This document shows, piece after piece, positions 9,383-17,476 of a stretch of DNA of 64,000 nucleotides. Every line of letters starts with the position of its first letter. The stretch's first letter is position 1. Made by a program: the position numbers and the translations under genes. This DNA comes from Legionellales bacterium (GTDB taxonomy: Bacteria > Pseudomonadota > Gammaproteobacteria > Comchoanobacterales > Comchoanobacteraceae): contig PBLX01000048.1 of assembly GCA_002722435.1 (NCBI GenBank), forward strand, positions 1 through 64,000, given 5' to 3'. The notes below the pieces were generated by a model. It was given only the letters and a program-made list of their open reading frames with translations, did no database searches and was not told the DNA's origin.

Positions 9383-10485
9383 GTACACATAATTTTAGGG
9401 GCGGCCAGTCAGAAAATTTAAGGACAGAATACTCTGAAAGACAAAAGTATCTGCAATACATAAACAGTCAAGATATTGATTTTTTAAATACCTTATATGA
9501 TAAGAAGCTATATGGATTTGTAAATAATAACTATGAACCTATAGTCCCCGTACCAAATACTGTGCTTTTTGGGCAGTACGCTGGTCTTGCAACTGGTCTA
9601 AACTTTACCGTTTCAATGTTCAATAATTTTAGGGCAGCATTCCAGGAGGGGTCTAATCTTGAAGCCCCCACTTTGATATCTGATCTTCTCCCTTCCAAAA
9701 GTTTTACAAATTTTGACGACTCCTATAATTCTTTCACCCGAGGCGTTGGCTTAGAGTTGAGTGGATTTATGGTCAGTGAGGGACTTAATCAAAGTTTATC
9801 TTTTCCTGTTTTTGTAAACCTTTTGAACGAAATATTTTTTAGACAAAACTTTTTTGCCACCCCATTGTCTAAGTCCGGATATGCTTTATCAAATTTTTCA
9901 ACCGTCTATAACACTGGACTATATGTAGATCTTGGAAAAAATTTTTCTCCCAACTTAGACCAGCTAAAGGTAGATTTAGTAATAGATCCTAATTTTTATT
10001 GTTTTGCTGAGACTGCACAAAAATTTGGATTCAAGGTTGATCTAAATTGTCCATGGAGAATAGCGGTAGACTTAAACTCACCTATCGCTCAGGATAATAT
10101 TTTGAACAATCGACCACTCAGTGATTTCGCCGGGTTTTATTCTGATGTTTTGACTTTAAAAATTGGCTACGACGATCTCTGGGCAATTAAGAGGTTCTAC
10201 GAACTTTTGTATATACAATACCATGCCAGTATTGGGCTGCCAAGTATATCTGTAGATTTTTCTTCCGTAGAGATGCGTAAGTGGTTGGAATGTTTATTGA
10301 TTCATAGGTTTAGAGAACTTGGCCTCTTCCCGAGAGAATATAAAAAGACAGATTATTTTGTGGAAATAGAATCAAAAGTCCTTGACATTTACAACGGATA
10401 TGGGTTAAACTCTAATTATGGAGCTATTTCATATGTAAACAAATTTTGCTCCGATGTAATAAGAACAATAACTAGGAGAGTATAG
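9379..10485 (+). CDS. Structural protein of unknown type, tail operon
   Basis: 368 residues, no recognised domain. It is rich in F, N, Y and S, with alternating hydrophobic strands (GLYVDLGKNFSPNLDQLKVD), and no membrane segment or signal peptide. The start overlaps the end of the large baseplate gene by four bases and the stop touches the TTG of the polymerase gene, so it belongs to the same operon. It is probably a virion or baseplate protein by context only. Confidence 0.45.
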   Translation: MSTHNFRGGQSENLRTEYSERQKYLQYINSQDIDFLNTLYDKKLYGFVNNNYEPIVPVPNTVLFGQYAGLATGLNFTVSMFNNFRAAFQEGSNLEAPTLISDLLPSKSFTNFDDSYNSFTRGVGLELSGFMVSEGLNQSLSFPVFVNLLNEIFFRQNFFATPLSKSGYALSNFSTVYNTGLYVDLGKNFSPNLDQLKVDLVIDPNFYCFAETAQKFGFKVDLNCPWRIAVDLNSPIAQDNILNNRPLSDFAGFYSDVLTLKIGYDDLWAIKRFYELLYIQYHASIGLPSISVDFSSVEMRKWLECLLIHRFRELGLFPREYKKTDYFVEIESKVLDIYNGYGLNSNYGAISYVNKFCSDVIRTITRRV

Positions 10486-11610
10486 TTGATATTACAAACA
10501 CTGGACGTTAGAGATAACTGCCGTGGAGCTTTCTACAAAAATAAGCTAGTGATCGAACCAGAGCCTGACTTTTATAGAAATTTTAATATTGCGTGGAAAC
10601 ATTCTAAATTTTTTGATGATTCAAGCTTTACATATCTTTATCTCTTCGCAAAGGAAGAGGATATAGAGAAATATTCACCGAACCCAAAGCAGTATCGAGA
10701 TTGTATTGCTAACATTAGAGCGCAAGAAAGAGCAGCCTCGTTAGCTAAAATAGACTTGAGAGGCGAGTGTTTTTTTGATCTTTTTCCAAAAAGTAAGCTA
10801 GAAAAATATTTTTCTTGCAAGCTCGACGCTCTGGAAAATGTATATGCTAACGTAAAAAAGCCAAGTGATTATGATATACTCCATAAAGCTCATGTTCTTT
10901 GTGCCACAATTCGTAATCAACAAATTATTTTTAGAAACAAAAGAAGGAATATAAATTATAATATTTTTGGAACATCAACAGGTAGATTGTCTACTAGGCC
11001 AAAAACTCTTCCAATTTTAAATTTAAAGAAGGAAGACAGACAGCATCTTTACCCAAGTAATGATCTTTTTGTCGAATTTGACTATAATGCGGCAGAAATT
11101 AGAATGCTATTGGCACTAGCCAATTCAAAGCAGCCAGATGAAGACATACACAACTTTAATATGCAGGTCTTGAAGTTAAAAGACACTACTAGACAACAGG
11201 CCAAAGAGAGGTTTTTTGCCTGGCTTTATAACCCAGAGGCTAAGGATAGTAAGTTAGAAAAAATCTACAATAAAAATATATATAGAGATTATTATGTTGA
11301 CGGAGTTATAAAAACTCCCTTTGGGCGCGAGATGATAGTAGAAGAAAAAAAAGCATTAAATTACTTGACACAATCAACCACATCTGATATGGTTATAGAA
11401 AATTCATATAAAATACAAAAATTTTTAAAAAGCAGAGAAAGTAAAATTGCATTTTTGCTGCATGATTCAATAATTCTAGATGTCTCCCGTGATGATGTAG
11501 CTCTCTTAAGCGAGGTTAAGCAAATCTTCGAAAAGACTCGCTGGGGCTCTTTTCTAACATCATCTAAAATAGGGAGAAATTTTTTAGAAATGAAGGAAGT
11601 CGAGATTTGA
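10486..11610 (+). CDS. Short family A DNA polymerase (PolA-like, palm and fingers only)
   Basis: 374 residues with all three family A polymerase motifs. GTSTGRLSTRP lies near residue 162 (template-binding loop). Motif A is FDYNAAEIR at 198-206 (family DYSQIELR). Motif B is R236-x3-K240-x3-F244-x3-Y248, and motif C is LLHDSI near 325 (family VHDE, with the second acid replaced by S). There is no 3'-5' exonuclease or 5' nuclease domain, making it about half the size of T7 polymerase. Catalytic residues look intact, so gap filling or another specialised synthesis is plausible. The TTG start has GGAG eight bases upstream. A separate DnaE-type polymerase is encoded 15 kb downstream. Confidence 0.82.
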   Translation: MILQTLDVRDNCRGAFYKNKLVIEPEPDFYRNFNIAWKHSKFFDDSSFTYLYLFAKEEDIEKYSPNPKQYRDCIANIRAQERAASLAKIDLRGECFFDLFPKSKLEKYFSCKLDALENVYANVKKPSDYDILHKAHVLCATIRNQQIIFRNKRRNINYNIFGTSTGRLSTRPKTLPILNLKKEDRQHLYPSNDLFVEFDYNAAEIRMLLALANSKQPDEDIHNFNMQVLKLKDTTRQQAKERFFAWLYNPEAKDSKLEKIYNKNIYRDYYVDGVIKTPFGREMIVEEKKALNYLTQSTTSDMVIENSYKIQKFLKSRESKIAFLLHDSIILDVSRDDVALLSEVKQIFEKTRWGSFLTSSKIGRNFLEMKEVEI

Positions 11611-12473
11611 AGAACTTATTGGGTATTGGCACTGCCGGCTGCAACGTTGTCAGTCAGTTGTCTAAGTACGATTCTTATGCCTCTTATTACATTTCTAACG
11701 AAATAGAAAAAACAACTAAGTATAAGTTTAGTCTTGAAGTGGCGACAAATCCAGAAGAATACGAAAACATGGATATGAAAAAGCTTCATTCTTGGTTATC
11801 TAAAATCAAGGACCAGGCAAGCGTATTTTTATGCGGCGCCTGTGAATCAACCGGGATAACTCTTCGCGCATTAGAAAAGCTTCATAAGCAGGGAGTTATA
11901 ATGGACATTGTTTATTTTATGCCAGAAGTGGAGGTCCTATCTGATACTAAGACCTTACTTGAGCGCACAACAAGAGGTGTGTTGCAGAATTATGCACGCT
12001 CAGGCCTGTTCCAAAAGATTTGTTTAGTTTCAAATCTTGAACTAGAGAGCCTCGCGGGAGATACAAATGTCTATGAATATTACAATCAAATTAATTCAGT
12101 TTTTACAAGCACTTATTATATGATGGACGTTTTTAGGAACAACAAGCCTGTAACTTCAACTTTTAAAATTCCAAAAGAATCATGTAAAATAACAACGATC
12201 GGCATATCTGAAATCAACGGGGAAGATAAATTATTTTTTCCGTTGACAAGCGAGGCAGAAATAGTTTATTATTATGGTATAAACGAAGAAAAGCTCAAAA
12301 CTGAGCATAATCTATTTAGAACTATTACCAATAATATAAAAAGTAAAATTACAAATAATACAAAAGTTAGTTTTGGCATATATTCTACCAATTATGAAAA
12401 TGATTACGTTTATGCCGAATATTTTTCACCAAAAATTCAAAAAATTGCTCTTGACGAAGAAGCAGAAGTCTGA
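11607..12473 (+). CDS. Divergent FtsZ/tubulin-like protein
   Basis: 288 residues with TTG start overlapping the polymerase stop. Residues 2-15 read KNLLGIGTAGCNVV, matching the glycine-rich first loop of FtsZ (VIGVGGGGGNAV). Near residue 72 SVFLCGACESTGITLRALEK lies where FtsZ has the GGGTGTG tubulin signature, and near 130 SGLFQKICLVSNLELESLAG parallels the FtsZ VDSLITIPNDKLL segment. The order and spacing fit the tubulin/FtsZ GTPase fold. The signature loop is degenerate and I see no NxDFxD T7 loop, so GTP hydrolysis or polymerisation may be altered or absent. Some phages use tubulin homologues (PhuZ) to position DNA in the cell; that role here is only a suggestion. Confidence 0.55.
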   Translation: MKNLLGIGTAGCNVVSQLSKYDSYASYYISNEIEKTTKYKFSLEVATNPEEYENMDMKKLHSWLSKIKDQASVFLCGACESTGITLRALEKLHKQGVIMDIVYFMPEVEVLSDTKTLLERTTRGVLQNYARSGLFQKICLVSNLELESLAGDTNVYEYYNQINSVFTSTYYMMDVFRNNKPVTSTFKIPKESCKITTIGISEINGEDKLFFPLTSEAEIVYYYGINEEKLKTEHNLFRTITNNIKSKITNNTKVSFGIYSTNYENDYVYAEYFSPKIQKIALDEEAEV

Positions 12474-12479
12474 TATATT
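12451..12479 (+). promoter_or_regulatory. Sigma-70-like promoter for the GHKL ATPase gene
   Basis: TTGACG, 17 bases, TATATT inside the 3' end of the FtsZ-like gene. Transcription would begin just before the leader hairpin, the same arrangement as at the SSB gene. Confidence 0.55.
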
Positions 12480-12486
12480 ATAAAAA

Positions 12487-12525
12487 GTTGGTCGAGATAT
12501 TTGTCGACCTGCTATAGCAAAAAGC
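12487..12525 (+). ncRNA. Leader hairpin element, copy 1
   Basis: Stem GGTCGA/TCGACC with the eight-base loop GATATTTG, followed by TGCTATAGC and an A-rich stretch. The same element stands before the SSB gene with one stem pair changed from A-T to G-C, which keeps the pairing. It lies at the predicted 5' end of the mRNA. TTTG of the loop could pair with CAAA downstream to form a small pseudoknot. Confidence 0.6.
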
Positions 12526-12564
12526 AAAAAAATAATCTAAAATTTAAAAGGAGTAAAGATTAAT

Positions 12565-14316
12565 ATGAAAGAAAATTACACAAGGGAGATTTTATATCCT
12601 AGTGCAAATATTTTGCAAACATTTAAAACAAAAACATATAGCGGCTATGGGCCCGCTATTGATGAGTACATTGACAACTCAATTGATTCCATACTTCGTG
12701 CGATGGAAGAGGATCCAGCTAGAAAAGAATTTAAGATCTGCTTCATCCGCGAAGGAGATAATTTAATTATAGTTGATTCCGGTAGAGGAGCAGTCGGCCG
12801 CGAAATCGCAGATATAGTGGCACTAGGCAAATCAGGGACTAAAGAGTCAGGGCTCAAGCGGGCACATGGCACCTTCGGCGCCGGCGCAACCTCGGCAGCT
12901 CTTTACTTAGTTGGAAAAGAGGACCAGTGCAAAGTGACGGCTGTTTCATTTAAGGGTGAACTCGCTAGCTTAGCCATGTTCGACCTAGAAACCTGTGAAA
13001 CGAGTGATCCTCCATGGACCTATTACATCTCCCATGAGCATAGTTCGTGTGATGATTTTACGGCAAAACTAAAAACGTTGAAACAGTTCGTCGGTAGCGA
13101 AGCAGCTTCTGGGATGGGCATTTTTATACAGGACGGCGCCAATCGTTTTCCAAAGCAGACATATGCAGCATGGCAGGCTATTGCTAAGTCGATCAGAATT
13201 AATTACGCACAGAAGTTACAGAGATTGTCTAAATCAAATGTTGAGCTTAGTTTTGAATTTTGGACACATAATTCAAAACATGACACGTTTCAAGAAACAA
13301 AGACAGCAAGTTTCACTAGCTGGGCTGATCCAATTTTGGATTCTTTGGACTATTCAGTAAACCCGAGCCTAGTGACATGGTACAGAGGAGGTAGGAATTT
13401 TAATTTTGAAAAGGTCAAAATACTTGGAATCGACTGTGGGCTGAGGATTTCTCAGTTCATGGAGTGGAAAAACCGTGATGAAAGTGACCCATGGGGATCA
13501 GGGTTTAGGAGTAAGATGCCACAAGGCATTTCATTTATTCGAAATGGAAAGAGAGTTCAGTGCACTACTGGGTCGAACGTTTGGATTTGGGACACTCACA
13601 AAAGATCTCTTTTTGTAGAATTATCTTATGATGGAGACCACCATCCTCATCTTAAGGTAAATCAAGAGAAGACAGAAGTCATTCTTTCCGACGAATTCGC
13701 TGCGGCTTTTCAAAAAGAAATACGAACAAATGTAACAGCGGCTGCAATGTTTAGTCAAAATAAGAAGAATACCAATCAGGTTGAGCAAGCAGAACTTACT
13801 CATATCAAGGAGGGCGTAGCTTCCACGTTTTCAAATACTCGAAAATCAAAGTCAGACCAAGGGAAAACAATTCCAAAAGCCAGAGATTTCGAAACTAAAA
13901 CCACTTCCAGCAGAAAAGAGTCTTATGTTGGAAGAACAGGGGAGATTAACAAGTCAACATCATCCGACATAAGGAATTCAAACTTGCCGAAGTTTGAAAT
14001 TATCAATGCACCTGAATCAAGGTACACGCCTTGGAGTAAAACCATTGATATGTCATGTTCACCACCGCAAATGGTTATTCAAGTAAATCGAGCCCACAAA
14101 TTTGTTGCAAATTTACTGGATGCGCAGCCCCCGCTTGTCGCAGAGGTTTTCACTACCGCATCAGCGTGGCTTCTAGGTTCTAGTTGCCACGGCAAAACTG
14201 ACGAAGAAATTTTTAACGAGATCCAGCAGTTTGGGGAAACTTATGTTGAAATAGTTGCAAATACCGAGTTATCCAAAAAGAGGAAAACTTCAAACCGCCC
14301 CGAAAAAGCTGCTTGA
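12565..14316 (+). CDS. GHKL-type (MutL/Hsp90-like) ATPase
   Basis: 583 residues. The ATP-binding motifs are clear: AIDEYIDNSID (31-41, N box with metal-binding Asn), DSGRGA (71-76, G1) and HGTFGAGATSAAL (101-113, G2). The rest resembles no topoisomerase or MutL transducer I recognise. A basic, serine-rich linker spans about 415-460, and the C-terminal 100 residues contain PQMVIQVNRAHKFV. It has its own promoter and shares a leader RNA hairpin with the adjacent gp32-like SSB gene, suggesting co-regulation and a job at replication or recombination. The exact reaction is unknown; T4's gp39 topoisomerase subunit is also GHKL but is not obviously similar. Confidence 0.7.
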   Translation: MKENYTREILYPSANILQTFKTKTYSGYGPAIDEYIDNSIDSILRAMEEDPARKEFKICFIREGDNLIIVDSGRGAVGREIADIVALGKSGTKESGLKRAHGTFGAGATSAALYLVGKEDQCKVTAVSFKGELASLAMFDLETCETSDPPWTYYISHEHSSCDDFTAKLKTLKQFVGSEAASGMGIFIQDGANRFPKQTYAAWQAIAKSIRINYAQKLQRLSKSNVELSFEFWTHNSKHDTFQETKTASFTSWADPILDSLDYSVNPSLVTWYRGGRNFNFEKVKILGIDCGLRISQFMEWKNRDESDPWGSGFRSKMPQGISFIRNGKRVQCTTGSNVWIWDTHKRSLFVELSYDGDHHPHLKVNQEKTEVILSDEFAAAFQKEIRTNVTAAAMFSQNKKNTNQVEQAELTHIKEGVASTFSNTRKSKSDQGKTIPKARDFETKTTSSRKESYVGRTGEINKSTSSDIRNSNLPKFEIINAPESRYTPWSKTIDMSCSPPQMVIQVNRAHKFVANLLDAQPPLVAEVFTTASAWLLGSSCHGKTDEEIFNEIQQFGETYVEIVANTELSKKRKTSNRPEKAA

Positions 14317-14341
14317 CAAAATTAAAATAATTTGATATTAT
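14313..14341 (+). promoter_or_regulatory. Sigma-70-like promoter for the SSB gene
   Basis: TTGACA, exactly 17 bases, TATTAT. It begins at the stop codon of the GHKL gene, and the predicted RNA start is a few bases before the leader hairpin. Confidence 0.72.
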
Positions 14342-14347
14342 GTATTC

Positions 14348-14391
14348 AGTTGGTCGGGATATTTGCCGACCTGCTATAGCCAAAAGTGTGC
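14348..14391 (+). ncRNA. Leader hairpin element, copy 2
   Basis: Stem GGTCGG/CCGACC around an unchanged loop GATATTTG, then TGCTATAGCC and AAAAG. Compared with copy 1 the closing loop pair has changed A-T to G-C together, evidence that the RNA fold is kept. T4 gene 32 mRNA is autoregulated by its own product through a 5' pseudoknot, so binding by this SSB is a reasonable idea but unproven. Confidence 0.62.
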
Positions 14392-14424
14392 AAAAAAACA
14401 ACAAACCAATAGGAGGTATTAATA

Positions 14425-15180
14425 ATGGCACTTAATTTAGACGCAATGAAAGCGAAGTTAAACAAACTTAATGGAAAGGGAGATGGAAAAAAGAATTTCT
14501 GGCGCCCAGAGGAAGGGGAAAGCAATATCCGTATTGTTTCAACACCTGACGGTGATCCTTTTAAGGAGAAGTATTTCCATTATGGAGTTGGGGGGCAATC
14601 TTTTCTTTGCCCGAAGAGGAATTTTGGGGATGACTGCCCAGCATGTAATTTTGCCAATAAGTTATGGAACGAAGGGACGGAAGAGAGCAAAAGGCAAGCA
14701 AAAGATATGTTTGCAAAGCAAAGGTTTTTCTCACCAGTTTTAGTTCGCGGAGAGGAAGCCGAAGGCATCAGAGTATGGGGGTACGGCAAGATGGCATATG
14801 AAAAACTGTTAACAATTGTGCTAGACCCTGACTATGGGGATATTACAGACCCTGAGACCGGTAACGATCTCAAATTGATGTATGGCAAGCTTCCCGGAGC
14901 AAGCTTTCCCCGAACCGACATTCGCCCCCGCCCAAGAAAGACAGTCTTGTGCGACGATGCAGTTGGTGGAGATGAAAGATGCGCAGAGCTTCTAGAAACA
15001 ATTCCAAATTTTGATGAAATCTTTGAAAGAAAAACAACAGAGGAGGTTCAATCAATAATGGATCAACACCTATCTTCCGACACAAGCAGGCCTGATGTAG
15101 AAAAGTTCGGAAGTAACACTGAAGCCGATAATTCTTCCAGCTCCGTTGAAGATGCCTTCAACGAACTGCTGAATCAGTGA
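14425..15180 (+). CDS. Single-stranded DNA-binding protein, T4 gp32-like
   Basis: 251 residues. A zinc site H52-x9-C62-x8-C71-x2-C74 matches the His-Cys3 site of T4 gp32. The N-terminus is basic and lysine-rich (cooperativity region), and the C-terminus ends in an acidic, serine-rich tail (NSSSSVEDAFNELLNQ) of the kind that recruits replication proteins. It coats ssDNA in replication and recombination. UvsX follows ten bases later, as the natural partner. A strong AGGAGG precedes the ATG. Regulation is probably through its own promoter and leader hairpin. Confidence 0.9.
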   Translation: MALNLDAMKAKLNKLNGKGDGKKNFWRPEEGESNIRIVSTPDGDPFKEKYFHYGVGGQSFLCPKRNFGDDCPACNFANKLWNEGTEESKRQAKDMFAKQRFFSPVLVRGEEAEGIRVWGYGKMAYEKLLTIVLDPDYGDITDPETGNDLKLMYGKLPGASFPRTDIRPRPRKTVLCDDAVGGDERCAELLETIPNFDEIFERKTTEEVQSIMDQHLSSDTSRPDVEKFGSNTEADNSSSSVEDAFNELLNQ

Positions 15181-15190
15181 GATATTTATT

Positions 15191-16324
15191 ATGCCAAAAA
15201 CAAAGGTGACTAAGCTAAAAAAAGGCGCTTTAGATATCGCTTCAATTAGAGGTATTATAAATAAAAAAGCTGGAAGAGAAGTAGCACACAGTCTTCAAGA
15301 TAACAACCCAACAGAGGTGAATGAGTGGATCCCTACTGGCTCTAAATGGCTTGACGCAATTATTTGCAAAGGCAGACACGCTGGTATCCCTGTGGGTAAA
15401 ATTTCAGAAATTGCTGGACTCCCTGGCACTGGCAAGTCTTTCTTGGCTGCCCAAATAGCCGGCAACGCTCAAAAGATGGGTATTGATGTAGTGTACTTTG
15501 ATTCAGAGTCAGCTATTGACCCTTCTTTTATGGAGCGCGCCGGCTGCGATTTGGATAGACTTATGTATGTACAAGCAGCATCTGTTGAGTTTGTCCTGGA
15601 AACCATCGAAGAATTGCTAGCTACTGGTAACAAATGGCTTTTCATTTGGGACTCTTTGGCTCTTACCCCATCGATTTCTGATGTTGAAGGCGACTTCAAC
15701 CCTCAGTCTTCTATGGCAGTAAAGCCTAGAATCCTAGCCAAGGGAATGTCTAAATTAACTATCCCTATCGCTGACGCGAACGCCACTTTCCTAGTCCTCA
15801 ATCAGCTGAAGACTAACCTAGGGGCAAGAACACCAGCGCAGGCTATGACTGAACCATACACAACTCCTGGAGGAAAGGCTATGATTTATGCTTATTCTCT
15901 TCGTGTGTGGCTCACCGCAAGAAAAGCCAAAGCTAGTTTCATCGTAGATGACAATGGTTTCCGCATTGGATCTGAAGTAAAGGTAAAGCTGGAAAAGTCT
16001 CGTTTTGGGACTCACGGCCGAACCTGTAACTTTAAGATCCTATGGGGTGATGATGCTGTTGGTGTCCAAGATGAAGAAAGCTGGTTCGATGCAATCCAAA
16101 TCTCTGAAAGACTTGAACAGTCTGGTGCATGGTTTACGCTAATCCACAATGATGGGTCTAAGGAAAAGTTCCAGCGCAAACAATGGGTCACTAAACTTGA
16201 GAGTGAAAAGTTCAGAGAAAGTGTCTTGACTATTATTGAAGAAGATGTTATCATGAAGTTCAAGAATAGAGAAGGCAAAGCAGACGACTTCTACGACGCG
16301 GACGATGTCCCGCCGACAGAATAG
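15191..16324 (+). CDS. uvsX: UvsX/RecA-like recombinase
   Basis: 377 residues. Walker A is GLPGTGKS (76-83), followed by VVYFDSESAIDPSF, the Walker B strand WLFIWDSLALTP, and FLVLNQLKTNLGA in the DNA-binding loop region, all typical of RecA/UvsX. It catalyses strand exchange in recombination-dependent replication together with the SSB encoded just upstream. The C-terminus is acidic (KADDFYDADDVPPTE). A rho-independent terminator follows immediately, closing the SSB-UvsX transcription unit. Confidence 0.93.
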   Translation: MPKTKVTKLKKGALDIASIRGIINKKAGREVAHSLQDNNPTEVNEWIPTGSKWLDAIICKGRHAGIPVGKISEIAGLPGTGKSFLAAQIAGNAQKMGIDVVYFDSESAIDPSFMERAGCDLDRLMYVQAASVEFVLETIEELLATGNKWLFIWDSLALTPSISDVEGDFNPQSSMAVKPRILAKGMSKLTIPIADANATFLVLNQLKTNLGARTPAQAMTEPYTTPGGKAMIYAYSLRVWLTARKAKASFIVDDNGFRIGSEVKVKLEKSRFGTHGRTCNFKILWGDDAVGVQDEESWFDAIQISERLEQSGAWFTLIHNDGSKEKFQRKQWVTKLESEKFRESVLTIIEEDVIMKFKNREGKADDFYDADDVPPTE

Positions 16325-16334
16325 TCGCTTACAC

Positions 16335-16364
16335 AAGCCCGGCTCTATGCCGGGCTTTTTTTTA
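16335..16364 (+). terminator. Rho-independent terminator after uvsX
   Basis: AAGCCCGGC, loop TCTAT, GCCGGGCTT, followed by a run of T. A nine-pair GC-rich stem with a U tract, ten bases after the stop codon. Confidence 0.93.
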
Positions 16365-16369
16365 ACTAA

Positions 16370-16477
16370 ATGAGAAATGATATGTTTGATGGAATACTTA
16401 CAGACCCAGAATTTATTTATAGTGCAATTGCTATGTTAATTATTGGTTTGGCCCTACACAAATGGAAGAGAAACTAA
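16370..16477 (+). CDS. Tiny membrane protein
   Basis: A 35-residue ORF below the track cutoff, with one membrane segment (FIYSAIAMLIIGLALHKW) preceded by acidic residues and followed by KWKRN, so the C-terminus probably faces the cytoplasm. Its stop lies one base before the ATG of the exonuclease gene. No family recognised. Tiny single-span proteins recur throughout this genome. Confidence 0.5.
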   Translation: MRNDMFDGILTDPEFIYSAIAMLIIGLALHKWKRN

Positions 16478-16478
16478 A

Positions 16479-17441
16479 ATGAAGAGAATGATGATAGTAG
16501 ACGCGTATAACCAGTTTATTCGTGGATACATAGTAGACCCTAGCAAGAACCCAAACGGCTCCCCTATCGGCGGTATTCGCACGTTTATCAATATTTTAAA
16601 TAAGCTCACTAGAGAAGTGAAGCCAGACCTTTTGGTTTTGGTCTGGGATGGCAAAGGCGGCAGCAAAAAGCGTCGTTCTATGAATAAATCATACAAAGGC
16701 GGCCGCAAGCCACCTCGAACTAACTGGTCCCAGGTTGGCATGGCAGACGAGGAAGTCATGGATAATAAAGTGTGGCAACAAATGAGAGTAATTGAATATT
16801 TCAATCAAACCCCAGTTATTCAGTTTATGGAGCCACTAGTTGAAGCAGACGACGTAATTTCATATGTCAAGAGCAGCCCTATGTTTTCAGAGTGGCAAAA
16901 AGTGATTGTCTCTGCGGATAAAGACTTTATTCAACTTTTAGATGATAAAACCATACTTCATCGACCTATTCAAAAAGAATATCTTAACAAGAACAGTATC
17001 GTAGAAAAATTTGGTATTCATCCTACTAATTTTGCTCTAGCAAGAGCGATTGTTGGAGATTCTTCGGACAACTTGCCCGGTGTACCTAGGGTTGGGCTTG
17101 AAACGGTGTCAAAACGATTTTCTTTCTTAAAAGAAGAGAAAACTTACTACTTATCTGATATTATTGGTGAATGTGAGAAACCGGAAAATAAACAAAAAGT
17201 TTTTTCTAATATTATTGATAATCAGGAGTTGATAGAGAGTAATTATAATATTATGCAGTTATCATCCCCCATGTTATCCATACAGGCAAAACAGGGTATT
17301 GATGAAACATTTGAAAGTTATGAGCCACACTATAACCAAACAGAGATAAGAAAGCTAATGCTTCAAGACGGTGTGCTTACGGTGGCAACGGTGGATTTGG
17401 AACAAAGATTTAATAGCATCATCACTTCCTTTTCTCGGTAA
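16479..17441 (+). CDS. 5'-3' exonuclease, FEN/T4 RNase H family
   Basis: 320 residues from the ATG chosen here; the track's longer frame starts inside the upstream small gene. MIVDAYNQFIRGY gives the first metal-binding Asp, EADDVISY and VSADKDFIQLL the acidic cluster, and GDSSDNLPGVPRVGLET the helix-three-turn-helix that grips the duplex. These are in the order of T4 RNase H and the 5' nuclease domain of Pol I. The enzyme removes RNA primers and flaps on the lagging strand. Neighbours are UvsX and the replicative helicase. Confidence 0.9.
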   Translation: MKRMMIVDAYNQFIRGYIVDPSKNPNGSPIGGIRTFINILNKLTREVKPDLLVLVWDGKGGSKKRRSMNKSYKGGRKPPRTNWSQVGMADEEVMDNKVWQQMRVIEYFNQTPVIQFMEPLVEADDVISYVKSSPMFSEWQKVIVSADKDFIQLLDDKTILHRPIQKEYLNKNSIVEKFGIHPTNFALARAIVGDSSDNLPGVPRVGLETVSKRFSFLKEEKTYYLSDIIGECEKPENKQKVFSNIIDNQELIESNYNIMQLSSPMLSIQAKQGIDETFESYEPHYNQTEIRKLMLQDGVLTVATVDLEQRFNSIITSFSR

Positions 17442-17476
17442 AATATGATATTATACTCTAAATAAAAGGAAGTCGA

